From positions 372,001 through 436,000 of the forward strand of contig NZ_KE332377.1 of the NCBI RefSeq assembly GCF_000409775.1: a DNA stretch of 64,000 bases, in the 5' to 3' direction. The notes below the pieces were generated by a model that had not been told where the DNA came from, did not search any database, and saw only the letters and a program-made list of their open reading frames with translations. Origin of the DNA: Litchfieldella anticariensis FP35 = DSM 16096. Lineage in GTDB: Bacteria; Pseudomonadota; Gammaproteobacteria; Pseudomonadales; Halomonadaceae. Shown here piece by piece: positions 7,578-16,739 of the stretch. The position numbers were made by a program, and so were the translations under genes. Every line of letters begins with the position of its first letter. Positions within the stretch are counted from its first letter, which is position 1.

Positions 7578-9512
7578 GTGTCCCATACATCAGCGATGAT
7601 TTCGGAAGATATCGAAGCCTACCTGCGCGAACACGAGCAAAAAGACCTGTTGCGTTTCATCACCTGTGGCAGTGTCGACGACGGCAAATCGACCCTGATC
7701 GGGCGGCTCTTGCACGATTCGAAGATGATCTACGAGGATCAGCTCGCCGCGATCACCCAGGCGTCGAAGACCAGTGGTACCACTGGCGATGCCGTGGACC
7801 TGGCGCTGTTGGTCGATGGGCTGCAGTCGGAGCGTGAGCAGGGCATCACCATTGATGTCGCCTACCGCTTCTTCTCCACCGACAAGCGCAAGTTCATCAT
7901 CGCCGACACCCCAGGGCATGAGCAGTACACCCGCAACATGGCTACCGGGGCCTCGACGGCGAGCCTGGCGGTGATCCTGATCGACGCGCGCTACGGGGTA
8001 CAGACCCAGACCCGGCGGCACAGCTTCATCGCCGACCTGCTGGGTATCCAGCATTTGGTGATCGCGGTCAACAAGATGGACTTGGTCGATTTCTCGCAAG
8101 AGCGTTTCGACGAGATCGTCGCCGACTACCGGGAATTCGCTGACAAGCTCAATGCCCGCGACCTTCGCTTTGTGCCGATGTCGGCGCTGGAAGGCGACAA
8201 CGTGGTCAATCCGAGCGAGCGGACCCCCTGGTACTTCGACGGTGGCTATGAAGGCGTGCCCTTGCTCGAACTGCTGGAGACGGCGGAAATCGCCCACGAC
8301 AGCAACCTCAGCGACCTGCGCCTGCCGGTGCAGTACGTCAACCGGCCCAACCTGGACTTCCGCGGCTACTGCGGCACGCTGGCGGCCGGTATCCTGCGCC
8401 CAGGCCAGGCGGTCAAGGCCTTGCCGTCAGGCAAGACCTCGACGGTCGAGCGCATCGTCACCTTCGATGGCGACCTGGAAGTGGCCTATCCAGGGCAAGC
8501 GATCACCGTGACGCTCGCTGACGAGATCGACATCTCGCGTGGCGACTGGCTGGTCGAAGACGAGGCCAACATCCCCTTATCCAACGTGTTCGAAGCCGAC
8601 ATCGTATGGATGCACGACACGGCCCTGGAAACCGGCAAGCTTTACGACTTCAAGCTGGCGACCCGTGACGCGGCAGGGCAGATCAGTGCCATCGACTACC
8701 AGATCGACGTCAACACCCTCGAGCACCGGGTGGCCGATCACCTGGACCTCAACGCCATCGGGCGTTGCCGGGTGGAACTGACTACGTCGGTCCCATTGGA
8801 TGACTACCGCCGTAGCCCCGGTACCGGCAGTTTCATCGTCATCGACCGCCTGACCAATGTGACGGTGGGGGCGGGGATGGTCCACCAGATGCTGGAAACC
8901 GAACTGCCCTACGAATTCCGTGCCCACGACAGCAAAGCCGACGTGGTATGGAACCGCAGCAGCGTCACCCCAGCGATGCGCGCCCAGATCAAGGGCCACC
9001 GTGGCAAGTGCGTGTGGTTCACCGGGCTTTCTGGTTCGGGCAAATCGTCGCTGGGCAATGCGCTGGAAGTCGAGCTCAACCGGCGTGGCTACCACACCAT
9101 GCTGCTGGATGGTGACAACATCCGCCATGGGCTGTGCAAGGACCTGGGCATGAGTGAGGCGGATCGTACCGAGAACATCCGCCGCGTGGGCGAGATCGCC
9201 AAGCTGTTCGCCGATGCCGGGATCATCGTGATCACCGCCTTCATTTCCCCGTTCCGCGCTGACCGCGATGCCGCCCGCAAACTGTTCAATGACGGCGATT
9301 TCATCGAGGTGCATGTCGATACGCCAATGGATATCTGCGAACAGCGTGACCCGAAAGGCCTGTATCAGAAGGCGCGCGAAGGCAAGATCAAGGACTTCAC
9401 CGGCATCAATAGCCCCTATGAGGTGCCGAAGGCCGCTGAGCTAACGCTCAAGACGATGGATCATGATCAGAAGGAACTCGTGAACCAGGTTATCAAACGG
9501 CTTTCTTTGTGA
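7578..9512 (+). CDS. cysN: Bifunctional sulfate adenylyltransferase subunit 1 / APS kinase CysNC
   Basis: A 644-residue fusion starting at a GTG (7578) that gives [16 protein letters not shown], the usual CysN start. The N-terminal GTPase has [15 protein letters not shown] near 31-45, [12 protein letters not shown] near 112-123 and NKMDLV near 167-172, followed by EF-Tu-like beta-barrel domains to about residue 440. The C-terminal ~190 residues are CysC, with P-loop [15 protein letters not shown] and [10 protein letters not shown]. CysN couples GTP hydrolysis to APS synthesis with CysD; CysC phosphorylates APS to PAPS. Both halves look intact. It is the last gene of the cys block; no clear terminator follows. 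Confidence 0.96.
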   Translation: MSHTSAMISEDIEAYLREHEQKDLLRFITCGSVDDGKSTLIGRLLHDSKMIYEDQLAAITQASKTSGTTGDAVDLALLVDGLQSEREQGITIDVAYRFFSTDKRKFIIADTPGHEQYTRNMATGASTASLAVILIDARYGVQTQTRRHSFIADLLGIQHLVIAVNKMDLVDFSQERFDEIVADYREFADKLNARDLRFVPMSALEGDNVVNPSERTPWYFDGGYEGVPLLELLETAEIAHDSNLSDLRLPVQYVNRPNLDFRGYCGTLAAGILRPGQAVKALPSGKTSTVERIVTFDGDLEVAYPGQAITVTLADEIDISRGDWLVEDEANIPLSNVFEADIVWMHDTALETGKLYDFKLATRDAAGQISAIDYQIDVNTLEHRVADHLDLNAIGRCRVELTTSVPLDDYRRSPGTGSFIVIDRLTNVTVGAGMVHQMLETELPYEFRAHDSKADVVWNRSSVTPAMRAQIKGHRGKCVWFTGLSGSGKSSLGNALEVELNRRGYHTMLLDGDNIRHGLCKDLGMSEADRTENIRRVGEIAKLFADAGIIVITAFISPFRADRDAARKLFNDGDFIEVHVDTPMDICEQRDPKGLYQKAREGKIKDFTGINSPYEVPKAAELTLKTMDHDQKELVNQVIKRLSL

Positions 9513-10177
9513 TGAATAGCACTCAAAGAAAGATCCTTGGTTAAAGCTTGGTAGTTGAACTTTTTGATTTCTGAATTTTGCGGCGGAACCTATTATGCCC
9601 GAAGAGTAGTTGTAAATATTTTTTTAGTCAGCAGTGTATGGCTATTTTAATATAAAATAATCTGATGCATTGTGTGAGGATAAGGTTTTTGTATTATATT
9701 AAGCGTAATATTTTGACCTGATTCCTTGTCTTTAGTAAGGGCTGGGGATTGGCTGCAGCTACAATGTTAATGAGAAATACGGAGCTCAATTTCTTGAGAG
9801 AATCAAATATTTCATTACGTTGACATCATAATGATGCTAAGAAGCTGGACTTCAACATTGTCAGCTTTAACAATAGCAAACCATGGTTCAATATCAGTAG
9901 AATCCTTCGGAACGTAACCGGCATCTACTTACATTCTTATCGCTCCCTGTGCTATGGCTGGGTTGCAAGGACCAGTTTAGAAAAAGCAGTGTTTTGCGAT
10001 TTCAAATTTTTCGTCTTCATTGCCAAATAGTATTTGGGATTACATTTTTTCAACCACCACCCAGGAACACATATGTGACCTTGAGTAGCAACAGTAGATG
10101 CCATGTTTAGGCGGTACACTGAGATAAGATAAGTCATGAAAAAATAACACTCCGCTGAGAAAAGGTTTTTGTCTGCA
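9513..10177. other. AT-rich gene-free stretch at the island edge
   Basis: About 660 bp with much lower GC than the cys genes and no convincing gene. A minus-strand open stretch at about 9820-9930 translates as DAGYVPKDSTDIEPWFAIVK and continues for some 15 residues; it has protein-like composition but is broken at both ends and not assignable. A 61-codon minus ORF at 9952-10137 has no recognisable family. The base-composition step here marks the left boundary of the acquired O-antigen cluster, and the promoter of that cluster probably lies in the right half. Confidence 0.4.
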
Positions 10178-11299
10178 ATGGCTAGTTTCGAACGTGTTCA
10201 CTCTCTTGATTATCTTCGTGGTGTCATGGCTATATCAGTCATGCTGTACCACTTCATGGGTTGGAGTGTAGGTGTTCCAGAGAGTGAGACGCTTATCGGG
10301 CGTCTAGGTGTGTATGCAGTTTCTAGCTTTTATATAATTAGTGGCGCTTCTCTATATTTGGTTTACCGCCGAAAGACATGGAATGTAGGGGAGGTTGGGT
10401 TTTACATTGCTAAGCGCTATCTTCGCATAGCTCCAGTGTTTTGGCTTGCTACTTTATTGATGATTGTTTTTTATATAATAAAGACAGGAGCGTTTGATCC
10501 TGATTGGCCAAGATATTTTTCGAATTTTTCGCTAACTTTTGGTTTTTATAGCCCTCGTGACTATATCCCTGGTGGTGGATGGTCGATTGGCAATGAAATG
10601 ACATTTTATGCAATCTTTCCACTGATGATTATGGCTACTGTGAAACCAAGAGTTTTTCTTAGTGTCTTGGCGTTTTCTTTTTTAATTTATTGCTACTTTG
10701 CTTTCTTTGTGCTTTCTAATGAGTTTACGCTGGCCGAGCAATGGAATATTTATATTAATCCTCTGAATCAATCTTTTTTGTTTGCTTCTGGGATCGCTAT
10801 TGGCTGGTTTCGTGATAATTCAAGAAACCCTTCACAGGTAGGCGTTTGGGTTATAGGAGCAGTATCTCTTTTATTTATGATGTTCTACCCGGCCAGTGGA
10901 AATCAGATAAATATTGTGGCAGGTATAAATCGGATTCTTTTTACTGTGTTTTGTATTGGGCTGTGCTATTCGGCTATTAATTGTAATATTGAGAAAGATT
11001 TAGTGTTGACAAAGATTTTAAAGTTCTTTGGCGACATTTCATATTCTCTTTACTTGCTTCATAGTGTTGTGGGTGTTTATTTTTTGCAGTTGGTGCTGCC
11101 TAAAATTGGTCAGTTTTCTCCCATGGCAAAGCTTTATATATTGTTTTTAGTGGTGCTGCCAAGCATTATTTTTATATCTTTTTTGATATATAGATTTATC
11201 GAGATTCCATTTATGAAAATGGGAAAGCGACTTGCAGTAGTAAGAGGTGATAAAACGGCTGGAGTGTATAATTTAGGGAAGTTGCGTGATGGGTATTAG
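10178..11299 (+). CDS. Membrane acyltransferase (OafA/acyltransferase 3 family)
   Basis: A 373-residue inner-membrane protein from the ATG at 10178; a TTG at 10169 in frame is possible but less likely. It begins MASFERVHSLDYLRGVMAIS and has MLYHFMGW (catalytic His of the acyltransferase 3 fold) near residues 24-31. The family's ISGASLYLVYRRKTWN and RIAPVFWLATLL blocks follow, about ten hydrophobic segments in all, and SYSLYLLHS near the C-terminus. Such proteins transfer acetyl or similar groups to sugars of O-antigen or EPS on the membrane. AT-rich coding sequence, unlike the neighbouring cys genes, suggests transfer. It is the first gene of the O-antigen cluster. Acyl group and acceptor sugar are unknown. 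Confidence 0.88.
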   Translation: MASFERVHSLDYLRGVMAISVMLYHFMGWSVGVPESETLIGRLGVYAVSSFYIISGASLYLVYRRKTWNVGEVGFYIAKRYLRIAPVFWLATLLMIVFYIIKTGAFDPDWPRYFSNFSLTFGFYSPRDYIPGGGWSIGNEMTFYAIFPLMIMATVKPRVFLSVLAFSFLIYCYFAFFVLSNEFTLAEQWNIYINPLNQSFLFASGIAIGWFRDNSRNPSQVGVWVIGAVSLLFMMFYPASGNQINIVAGINRILFTVFCIGLCYSAINCNIEKDLVLTKILKFFGDISYSLYLLHSVVGVYFLQLVLPKIGQFSPMAKLYILFLVVLPSIIFISFLIYRFIEIPFMKMGKRLAVVRGDKTAGVYNLGKLRDGY

Positions 11300-11484
11300 A
11301 GTTAGACTTAAGACTGGTGCTGGCAGTCTGTGAATGTATCTGGATTTGACAGCAGGAGTTGTAGTGACTGTTGCGTAATTTGTTTCACCTTGACTTCTAG
11401 AGTTCTTTTCTGTGTGGTTAAGGATAAGACTTTGGGAATTGGTAGAAATGTGCTTCTACTAAATAATGAAATATAGGGAAAGTT

Positions 11485-12483
11485 ATGTTTGATAATTCAT
11501 CAATCTTGGTCACTGGCGGTACTGGCTCTTTTGGCCACACTTTCATTCCGATGTTGCTGGAGCGCTACAATCCCAAGCGGGTCATCATCTTCTCGCGCGA
11601 TGAGATGAAGCAGTGGGAAATGGCCAAGAAGTTTGATGGCGATTCGCGTGTTCGCTTCTTCATCGGTGATGTGCGCGACCGTGAGAGACTCTATCGCGCC
11701 CTGGATGGGGTGGACTATGTGGTGCATGCGGCGGCGACCAAGATCGTGCCCACCGCGGAGTACAACCCCTTCGAGTGCGTTAAAACCAATATCAACGGCG
11801 CCATGAACTTGATCGATGCCTGTATCGACAAGGGTGTCAAGCGAGTGGTGGCACTTTCTACCGACAAGGCCAGTAGTCCGATCAACCTCTATGGTGCCAC
11901 TAAGCTGGCCTCGGACAAATTGTTCGTATCCGGCAACTCCTATGCTGCTAGCCACAACACGCGCTTCGCCGTGGTGCGTTACGGGAACGTCATGGGTTCG
12001 CGAGGATCGGTGATCCCGTTCTTCATGTCCATCAAGGACAAGGGTGTACTACCAATCACCGACGAGCGCATGACGCGCTTTATGATCTCGCTGGAAGAGG
12101 GTGTGGAACTCGTCTGGCACGCCTTCGAGGACATGGAAGGCGGCGAGATTTACGTGAAGAAAATCCCATCGATGAAGGTGACTGACTTGGGGCGTGTGGT
12201 TGCACCTGACGCCAAACAGGAGGTTGTGGGGATACGCCCTGGCGAGAAACTCCACGAGCAGATGATCGGTGCCGAGGACTCGCACTACACCTACGAGTAT
12301 CCCGAGCACTTCAAGATCCTGCCGGCGATCCATAATTGGAGTGCCGATGCCAACCGCATCAAGGACGGCAAGAAGGTAGCGGAAGGCTTCGTCTATTCCA
12401 GTGATACTAACGACGAATGGATGAGCGAGGAAGCACTGCAGGCGTGGATCGACGCTAACCGCGAAAAAATTGGGAGTATCTAA
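11485..12483 (+). CDS. pseB: UDP-N-acetylglucosamine 4,6-dehydratase (inverting) PseB
   Basis: A 332-residue SDR enzyme. Nucleotide-binding TGGTGSFGHTFIPMLLER is at residues 10-27 and FSRDEMKQWEMAKKF near 37-51. VHAAATKIVPTAEYNP and STDKASSPINLYGATK carry the PseB-type catalytic residues. PseB dehydrates UDP-GlcNAc and inverts C5, giving the 4-keto-L-arabino sugar that enters pseudaminic acid synthesis. The gene follows AGGGAAAGTT at about 11475. It is the first of a tightly packed run in pathway order (B, C, F, G, H, I). GC is higher than in the acyltransferase gene before it. Confidence 0.95.
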   Translation: MFDNSSILVTGGTGSFGHTFIPMLLERYNPKRVIIFSRDEMKQWEMAKKFDGDSRVRFFIGDVRDRERLYRALDGVDYVVHAAATKIVPTAEYNPFECVKTNINGAMNLIDACIDKGVKRVVALSTDKASSPINLYGATKLASDKLFVSGNSYAASHNTRFAVVRYGNVMGSRGSVIPFFMSIKDKGVLPITDERMTRFMISLEEGVELVWHAFEDMEGGEIYVKKIPSMKVTDLGRVVAPDAKQEVVGIRPGEKLHEQMIGAEDSHYTYEYPEHFKILPAIHNWSADANRIKDGKKVAEGFVYSSDTNDEWMSEEALQAWIDANREKIGSI

Positions 12484-12487
12484 TTTT

Positions 12488-13651
12488 ATGATTCCCTATG
12501 GTCGCCAGGACATTCAGCAATCGGATATTGACGCTGTTCTTCAGGTGTTGCAGTCCGATTTTCTGACTCAGGGGCCAGTGGTGCCACGCTTCGAACAGGC
12601 GGTAGCAAACCACGTGGGAGCTAAGTACGCTGTCGCGGTCAATAGTGCTACCTCTGCATTACATATCGCGTGCCTATCGCTTGGTCTAGGGGCTGATGAC
12701 TGGTTGTGGACCAGCCCGATTACCTTCGTTGCTTCGGCGAACTGCGGCCTCTACTGTGGGGCTAAAGTTGATTTTGTGGATATCGACTCTCGCACATACA
12801 ACCTTTGCCCTAAGGCGCTTGAAGCTAAGCTGGAGCAAGCCGAGCGAGAAGGAAAATTGCCCAAGGTCGTCGTGGCCGTGCATCTGTGCGGACAGCCCTG
12901 CGATATGCAAGCGATCCATGCTTTATCGCAACGTTATGGGTTTCACATCATCGAAGATGCGTCGCATGCCATAGGTGGCAAGTATCAAGATGAGTTCATC
13001 GGCAATGGTCGCTACAGTGACATTACTGTGTTCAGCTTTCACCCGGTGAAGATCATCACTACTGCGGAAGGCGGCATGGCATTGACCAATGACGAGCAAC
13101 TGGCCAATCGCATGAACTTGCTGCGCAGCCATGGTGTAACCCGTGATCCGGCGCTGATGACTCAAGATCCTGATGGTCCTTGGTACTACCAGCAAGTTGA
13201 CCTGGGCTTCAACTACCGTATGACCGAGCTACAGGCGGCGCTCGGGCTGTCCCAACTGGAACGCCTGGATGGTTATGTAGCAAGCCGTCATCGCTTGGCG
13301 AGGCGCTACGACGATCTTTTGGCTGAGTTGCCCATTACAACGCCTTGGCAGCATCCTGAGAGCCATTCGGGGTTGCACCTATATGTGATTCGCCTGCGAC
13401 TGGACAAGATTAGTCAAACGCATCGGCAGGTGTTCGAAGCGTTGCGTGAGCAGGGGGTCGGCGTCAATTTGCATTATATCCCTGTGCATACACAACCCTA
13501 CTATCAGCGGATGGGTTTTGTCGCAGGCGCCTTCCCCAATGCGGAGCAATATTACGCGGAAGCTATTAGCCTGCCGATGTTTCCCACTATGACAGAGGCT
13601 CAGCAGGATGAAGTCGTCGAGGTAGTGAGACAGGCTGTGGGGGCTGCATGA
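12488..13651 (+). CDS. pseC: UDP-4-amino-4,6-dideoxy-N-acetyl-beta-L-altrosamine transaminase PseC
   Basis: A 387-residue DegT/DnrJ/EryC1-type PLP aminotransferase, starting at the ATG 5 bp after pseB (MIPYGRQDIQQSDIDAVL). The PLP region EDASHAIGGKYQ and the FSFHPVKIITTAEGG segment, whose Lys forms the internal aldimine, are intact; NYRMTELQAALGLSQLERL is also characteristic. PseC transfers an amino group from glutamate to C4 of the PseB product. Its start lies within a few bases of the pseB stop and its end overlaps pseF by 4 bp, indicating translational coupling. Confidence 0.95.
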   Translation: MIPYGRQDIQQSDIDAVLQVLQSDFLTQGPVVPRFEQAVANHVGAKYAVAVNSATSALHIACLSLGLGADDWLWTSPITFVASANCGLYCGAKVDFVDIDSRTYNLCPKALEAKLEQAEREGKLPKVVVAVHLCGQPCDMQAIHALSQRYGFHIIEDASHAIGGKYQDEFIGNGRYSDITVFSFHPVKIITTAEGGMALTNDEQLANRMNLLRSHGVTRDPALMTQDPDGPWYYQQVDLGFNYRMTELQAALGLSQLERLDGYVASRHRLARRYDDLLAELPITTPWQHPESHSGLHLYVIRLRLDKISQTHRQVFEALREQGVGVNLHYIPVHTQPYYQRMGFVAGAFPNAEQYYAEAISLPMFPTMTEAQQDEVVEVVRQAVGAA

Positions 13652-14343
13652 ACGTTGCCATCATACCCGCCCGAGGCGGGAGTAAGCGCATTCCCCGTAA
13701 GAACATCAAGGTGTTCTGCGGCAAGCCAATGATTGCCTGGTCAATTGAGGCCGCGCGTGACAGTGGCTGTTTTGAGCGGATCATTGTGTCGACGGATGAT
13801 GAGGAAATTGCCGGCATTGCGCATCAGTGGGGTGCGGAGGTTCCCTTCGTGAGGCCCGCTGAACTGGCCAATGACTACGCGGGAACACTTCCTGTGATCC
13901 GGCATGCCGTAACCTGGATTCAAGACCAAGGGCAGACGTTCGAGGCGGTCTGCTGTCTATACGCCACTGCCCCGTTTGTCCAACCGGAAGATCTGCGACA
14001 CGGGCTGGAATGTCTTGAGACTAGCGACGCCGATTACGCCTTCTCGGTGACTAGCTATGCTTTCCCCATTCAGCGTGCGATTCGCCTTACTCCAGACGGA
14101 CGGGTGGCCATGTTCCATCCTGAGCACTACCACACGCGTTCACAGGACTTGGAAGAAGCTTTTCATGATGCCGGCCAATTTTATTGGGGCCGTGCCGACG
14201 CCTGGTTGGCGGAGAAGCCAGTTTTTGGTCATGATTCGACACCAGTTGTTATACCCCGCCACCGGGTCCAGGACATTGATACTTTGGAAGATTGGCAACG
14301 GGCCGAGTGGTTGTTCCGTGCCCTGCAAGAAGATAATGCATGA
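13648..14343 (+). CDS. pseF: Pseudaminic acid cytidylyltransferase PseF
   Basis: A 231-residue CMP-sugar synthetase. MNVAIIPARGGSKRIPRKNI at the N-terminus is the CTP-binding loop of the NeuA/KdsB family. The DYAFSVTSYAFPIQRAIR region and QDIDTLEDW near the C-terminus match PseF. It activates pseudaminic acid to CMP-pseudaminic acid, the donor for the glycosyltransferase. ATGA-type overlap with pseC upstream and pseG downstream places it inside one transcription unit. Confidence 0.94.
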   Translation: MNVAIIPARGGSKRIPRKNIKVFCGKPMIAWSIEAARDSGCFERIIVSTDDEEIAGIAHQWGAEVPFVRPAELANDYAGTLPVIRHAVTWIQDQGQTFEAVCCLYATAPFVQPEDLRHGLECLETSDADYAFSVTSYAFPIQRAIRLTPDGRVAMFHPEHYHTRSQDLEEAFHDAGQFYWGRADAWLAEKPVFGHDSTPVVIPRHRVQDIDTLEDWQRAEWLFRALQEDNA

Positions 14344-15503
14344 GCAACGCCATGTCAGAATCTAGGACAATTGCCTTTCGCACTGATGCCTCACTTGCCA
14401 TCGGTAGTGGTCACGTCATGCGATGCCTGACGCTGGCCGAAGCGCTGAAAGCCCAGGGTGCCGAGTGCCAGTTTCTGTGCCGTGAACATCCGGGTCACCT
14501 GATTGATCTGATCGAAGCGCGGGGATTTCGCGTGCACCGCCTAGCGGCGAGCGCCTGGCCCGCCAGCGATTCGATTCGGAGCCAAACGCCAAATGCCAAG
14601 CCCTGCCATACCGACCCCCCCCATGCCCACTGGCTTGGCGCCTCATGGGCTCAGGACGCCGAGGCCTGCCAATCGCTGCTGGCCGCCTTGGCGCCGGACT
14701 GGCTAGTGGTAGACCACTACGCTCTCGACGCGCGCTGGGAGCATGAGGTTGCCAGAGTAGTGGGGCGAATCATGGTAGTTGATGATCTGTCTGATCGAGA
14801 TCATCAGGCAGATATCCTTTTGGACCAGAATGTGTTGAATCATGAGGGAGAAGATCGCTATAGAGTGCGGGTTAATTCTGAATGCAAACTTCTCCTGGGG
14901 CCTAATTATGCATTGCTAGGGCAGGAATATACTTTTTTGGCACAGGCTCTGCCGGAACGCGATGGTCATGTATCTCGGATACTAATATTTGTGGGTGGTA
15001 GTGATCCTCATCACCTTACAGAGCAATATTTGAAAGCTCTCAGCGCCCCAGAATTTCAGCAGCTTCAGGTTGATGTCGTCATTGGGAAGAACCACCCAAA
15101 TCCAGATTCCGTCGCAGAAATAGTCTCTCAAAGAGATACTACAAGACTCTATTCAGGATTACCCAGCTTGGCTGCACTTATGGTAAGGGCGGATCTAATG
15201 TTGGGTGCAGGTGGCACCACAAACTGGGAGCGCATGTGCCTAGGCTTGAATTCGATTGTGGTAAGCGTGGCTCGTAACCAGGACGAAATCAACCGTGAGC
15301 TGGCAGACCAAGCGTTAATACACTTTCTCGGGAAAGCTGAAAGTATCTCTGTTGACAATATTCAAGCCACCGTTCGGTTTGTATTGGACAACTCTAGTTA
15401 CAATTGTACGCAATCCAAAGCGATACGGAAGGTTGTAGATGGCTGTGGAACAAAGCGTGTTGCCCAACTGTTGATGGAAGAAGCAAACTATGCCATTGCG
15501 TAA
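14340..15503 (+). CDS. pseG: UDP-2,4-diacetamido-2,4,6-trideoxy-beta-L-altropyranose hydrolase PseG
   Basis: A 387-residue GT-B-fold hydrolase related to MurG. RTDASLAIGSGHVMRCLTLA at residues 14-33, FVGGSDPHHLTEQYL near 217-231 and LGAGGTTNWERMCLG near 285-299 are the PseG landmarks. It removes UDP from the diacetamido sugar before condensation by PseI. It is about 50 residues longer than common PseG proteins: residues ~80-100 (PASDSIRSQTPNAKPCHTDP) look like a non-conserved insertion in a surface loop. Overlaps pseF by 4 bp and pseH by 14 bp. Confidence 0.92.
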   Translation: MSNAMSESRTIAFRTDASLAIGSGHVMRCLTLAEALKAQGAECQFLCREHPGHLIDLIEARGFRVHRLAASAWPASDSIRSQTPNAKPCHTDPPHAHWLGASWAQDAEACQSLLAALAPDWLVVDHYALDARWEHEVARVVGRIMVVDDLSDRDHQADILLDQNVLNHEGEDRYRVRVNSECKLLLGPNYALLGQEYTFLAQALPERDGHVSRILIFVGGSDPHHLTEQYLKALSAPEFQQLQVDVVIGKNHPNPDSVAEIVSQRDTTRLYSGLPSLAALMVRADLMLGAGGTTNWERMCLGLNSIVVSVARNQDEINRELADQALIHFLGKAESISVDNIQATVRFVLDNSSYNCTQSKAIRKVVDGCGTKRVAQLLMEEANYAIA

Positions 15504-16011
15504 GATCCAAGAAGAAGACCTCGAGCTAATGCTGAGTTGGCGCAACCATCCTTCAGTCCGTGCCAGCATGTTTTCTCAATCGATTATCGAACCGGATCAG
15601 CACCGAGCTTGGTTCTGGCGTGAATCTCAGAAAGAAAACTCATTATGGTTGTTATTCGTGGATTCAGTGAAAAAACCGACTGGCGTTGTGTATTTCACCG
15701 ATATTGATCGACTTGCTCGTAATGCCTTCTGGGGATTTTACACTGCGCCAGGGTCAAAACGGGGAATAGGCACACAGATGGGTGTGGAGGCGCTGGACCA
15801 CTTTTTCTCTGAGCAAGGCCTTCATAAATTGAATGCCGAAGTTCTGGAGAACAATGAACGCAGCCATAGATTTCACCGAAAACTCGGGTTTCTGAAAGAG
15901 GGAATTTTCCGGGATCAGTATTTAGGAAAAGACGGTTATCAAAGCGTAACGCGTTTTGGATTACTCGAATCCGAATGGGCTGAGCACCGTAAGATCCTTA
16001 AAGATATTTAG
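15490..16011 (+). CDS. pseH: UDP-4-amino-sugar N-acetyltransferase PseH (GNAT)
   Basis: A 173-residue GNAT protein: MPLRKIQEEDLELMLSWRNH at the start, the acetyl-CoA region WGFYTAPGSKRGIGTQMG near 80-97 and LHKLNAEVLENNERSHRFHR near 113-132, then GFLKEGIFRDQYL. PseH acetylates the C4 amino group made by PseC. The position between pseG and a formyltransferase gene, with 14-bp overlap to pseG, supports the pathway assignment. In a strain with a formyltransferase, PseH may compete with or precede formylation; that is inference. Confidence 0.9.
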   Translation: MPLRKIQEEDLELMLSWRNHPSVRASMFSQSIIEPDQHRAWFWRESQKENSLWLLFVDSVKKPTGVVYFTDIDRLARNAFWGFYTAPGSKRGIGTQMGVEALDHFFSEQGLHKLNAEVLENNERSHRFHRKLGFLKEGIFRDQYLGKDGYQSVTRFGLLESEWAEHRKILKDI

Positions 16012-16022
16012 ATTCACCAGAT

Positions 16023-16739
16023 TTGTTATTCCGGATCAACACATTGCAAAAAGCTACCTATATCCTCGCCACATCCAAGCCTTGGCATAAGCCCATGTTA
16101 GCCAAGTATCTGACCAATGAGTCGCAATTTCTGTGGGCTAATGATCCTGAGCAACTCAACGACCTGGTCAGTAAAGAAAAGAATATTCGTTACATCTTCT
16201 TCCTGCATTGGAACTGGCTGGTGCCCGAAATTTTATGGAAAAAAATCGAATGCGTTTGTTTCCACATGACAGACGTGCCCTATGGAAGGGGAGGCAGCCC
16301 ATTACAGAACTTGATAGTCCGAGGCCACAAAGAGACCAAACTGTCAGCGCTCAGGATGGTGCAGGAAATGGATGCCGGCCCGGTTTACACAAAGCGACCA
16401 TTGCCACTTGAAGGAACCGCACAAGAGATATATCTGCGTGCAGGGAAACTGAGTTTCGAGATTATTCAGTGGATGATAGATAACCATCCGGAGCCTGTGC
16501 CCCAGCAAGGCGAGCCTGTGATATTCAAACGACGTCGGCCGGAACAAAGTGAATTGCCTGAGACCGGAGATATCGGTACTTTGTATGACCATATCCGAAT
16601 GCTGGATGCGCCAACCTATCCACTCGCTTTTATAGAGTACGGTGAGTTTATTGTTGAGTTTTCTGATGCCGATGTTCAGGGAGACGAACTGAGCGCATCC
16701 GTACGTATTCGCAAGAAACAGAATCAGGGGGAGATATGA
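16023..16739 (+). CDS. Formyltransferase family protein in the pse operon
   Basis: About 238 residues with the formyl_transf_N fold. CFHMTDVPYGRGGSPLQNLI near residues 80-99 and MVQEMDAGPVYTKRPL near 120-135 correspond to the NxH and DxG catalytic blocks of methionyl-tRNA and sugar formyltransferases. His and Asp are kept, but the Asn position appears to be Cys. No ATG is well placed; TTG at 16023 or TTG at 16044 are the candidate starts, so the first residues are uncertain. It lies 11 bp after pseH and overlaps pseI by 4 bp. The likely role is N-formylation (from N10-formyl-THF) of an amino group on the pseudaminic acid precursor or product. Confidence 0.75.
   Translation: MLFRINTLQKATYILATSKPWHKPMLAKYLTNESQFLWANDPEQLNDLVSKEKNIRYIFFLHWNWLVPEILWKKIECVCFHMTDVPYGRGGSPLQNLIVRGHKETKLSALRMVQEMDAGPVYTKRPLPLEGTAQEIYLRAGKLSFEIIQWMIDNHPEPVPQQGEPVIFKRRRPEQSELPETGDIGTLYDHIRMLDAPTYPLAFIEYGEFIVEFSDADVQGDELSASVRIRKKQNQGEI

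Noticed and set aside
7590-9314. Long minus-strand ORFs opposite cysNC
   Set aside because: Antisense shadows of a well-identified gene, histidine/arginine/valine-rich as expected for such frames.
10110-10120. GGCGGTACACT in the leader of the acyltransferase/pse cluster as a second ops element
   Set aside because: Only the first seven bases match GGCGGTAG and the essential following bases differ; no JUMPStart context surrounds it.
9952-10137. 61-codon minus ORF in the gap before the acyltransferase gene
   Set aside because: No SD, no family resemblance and unusual composition; kept only as part of the gene-free region.
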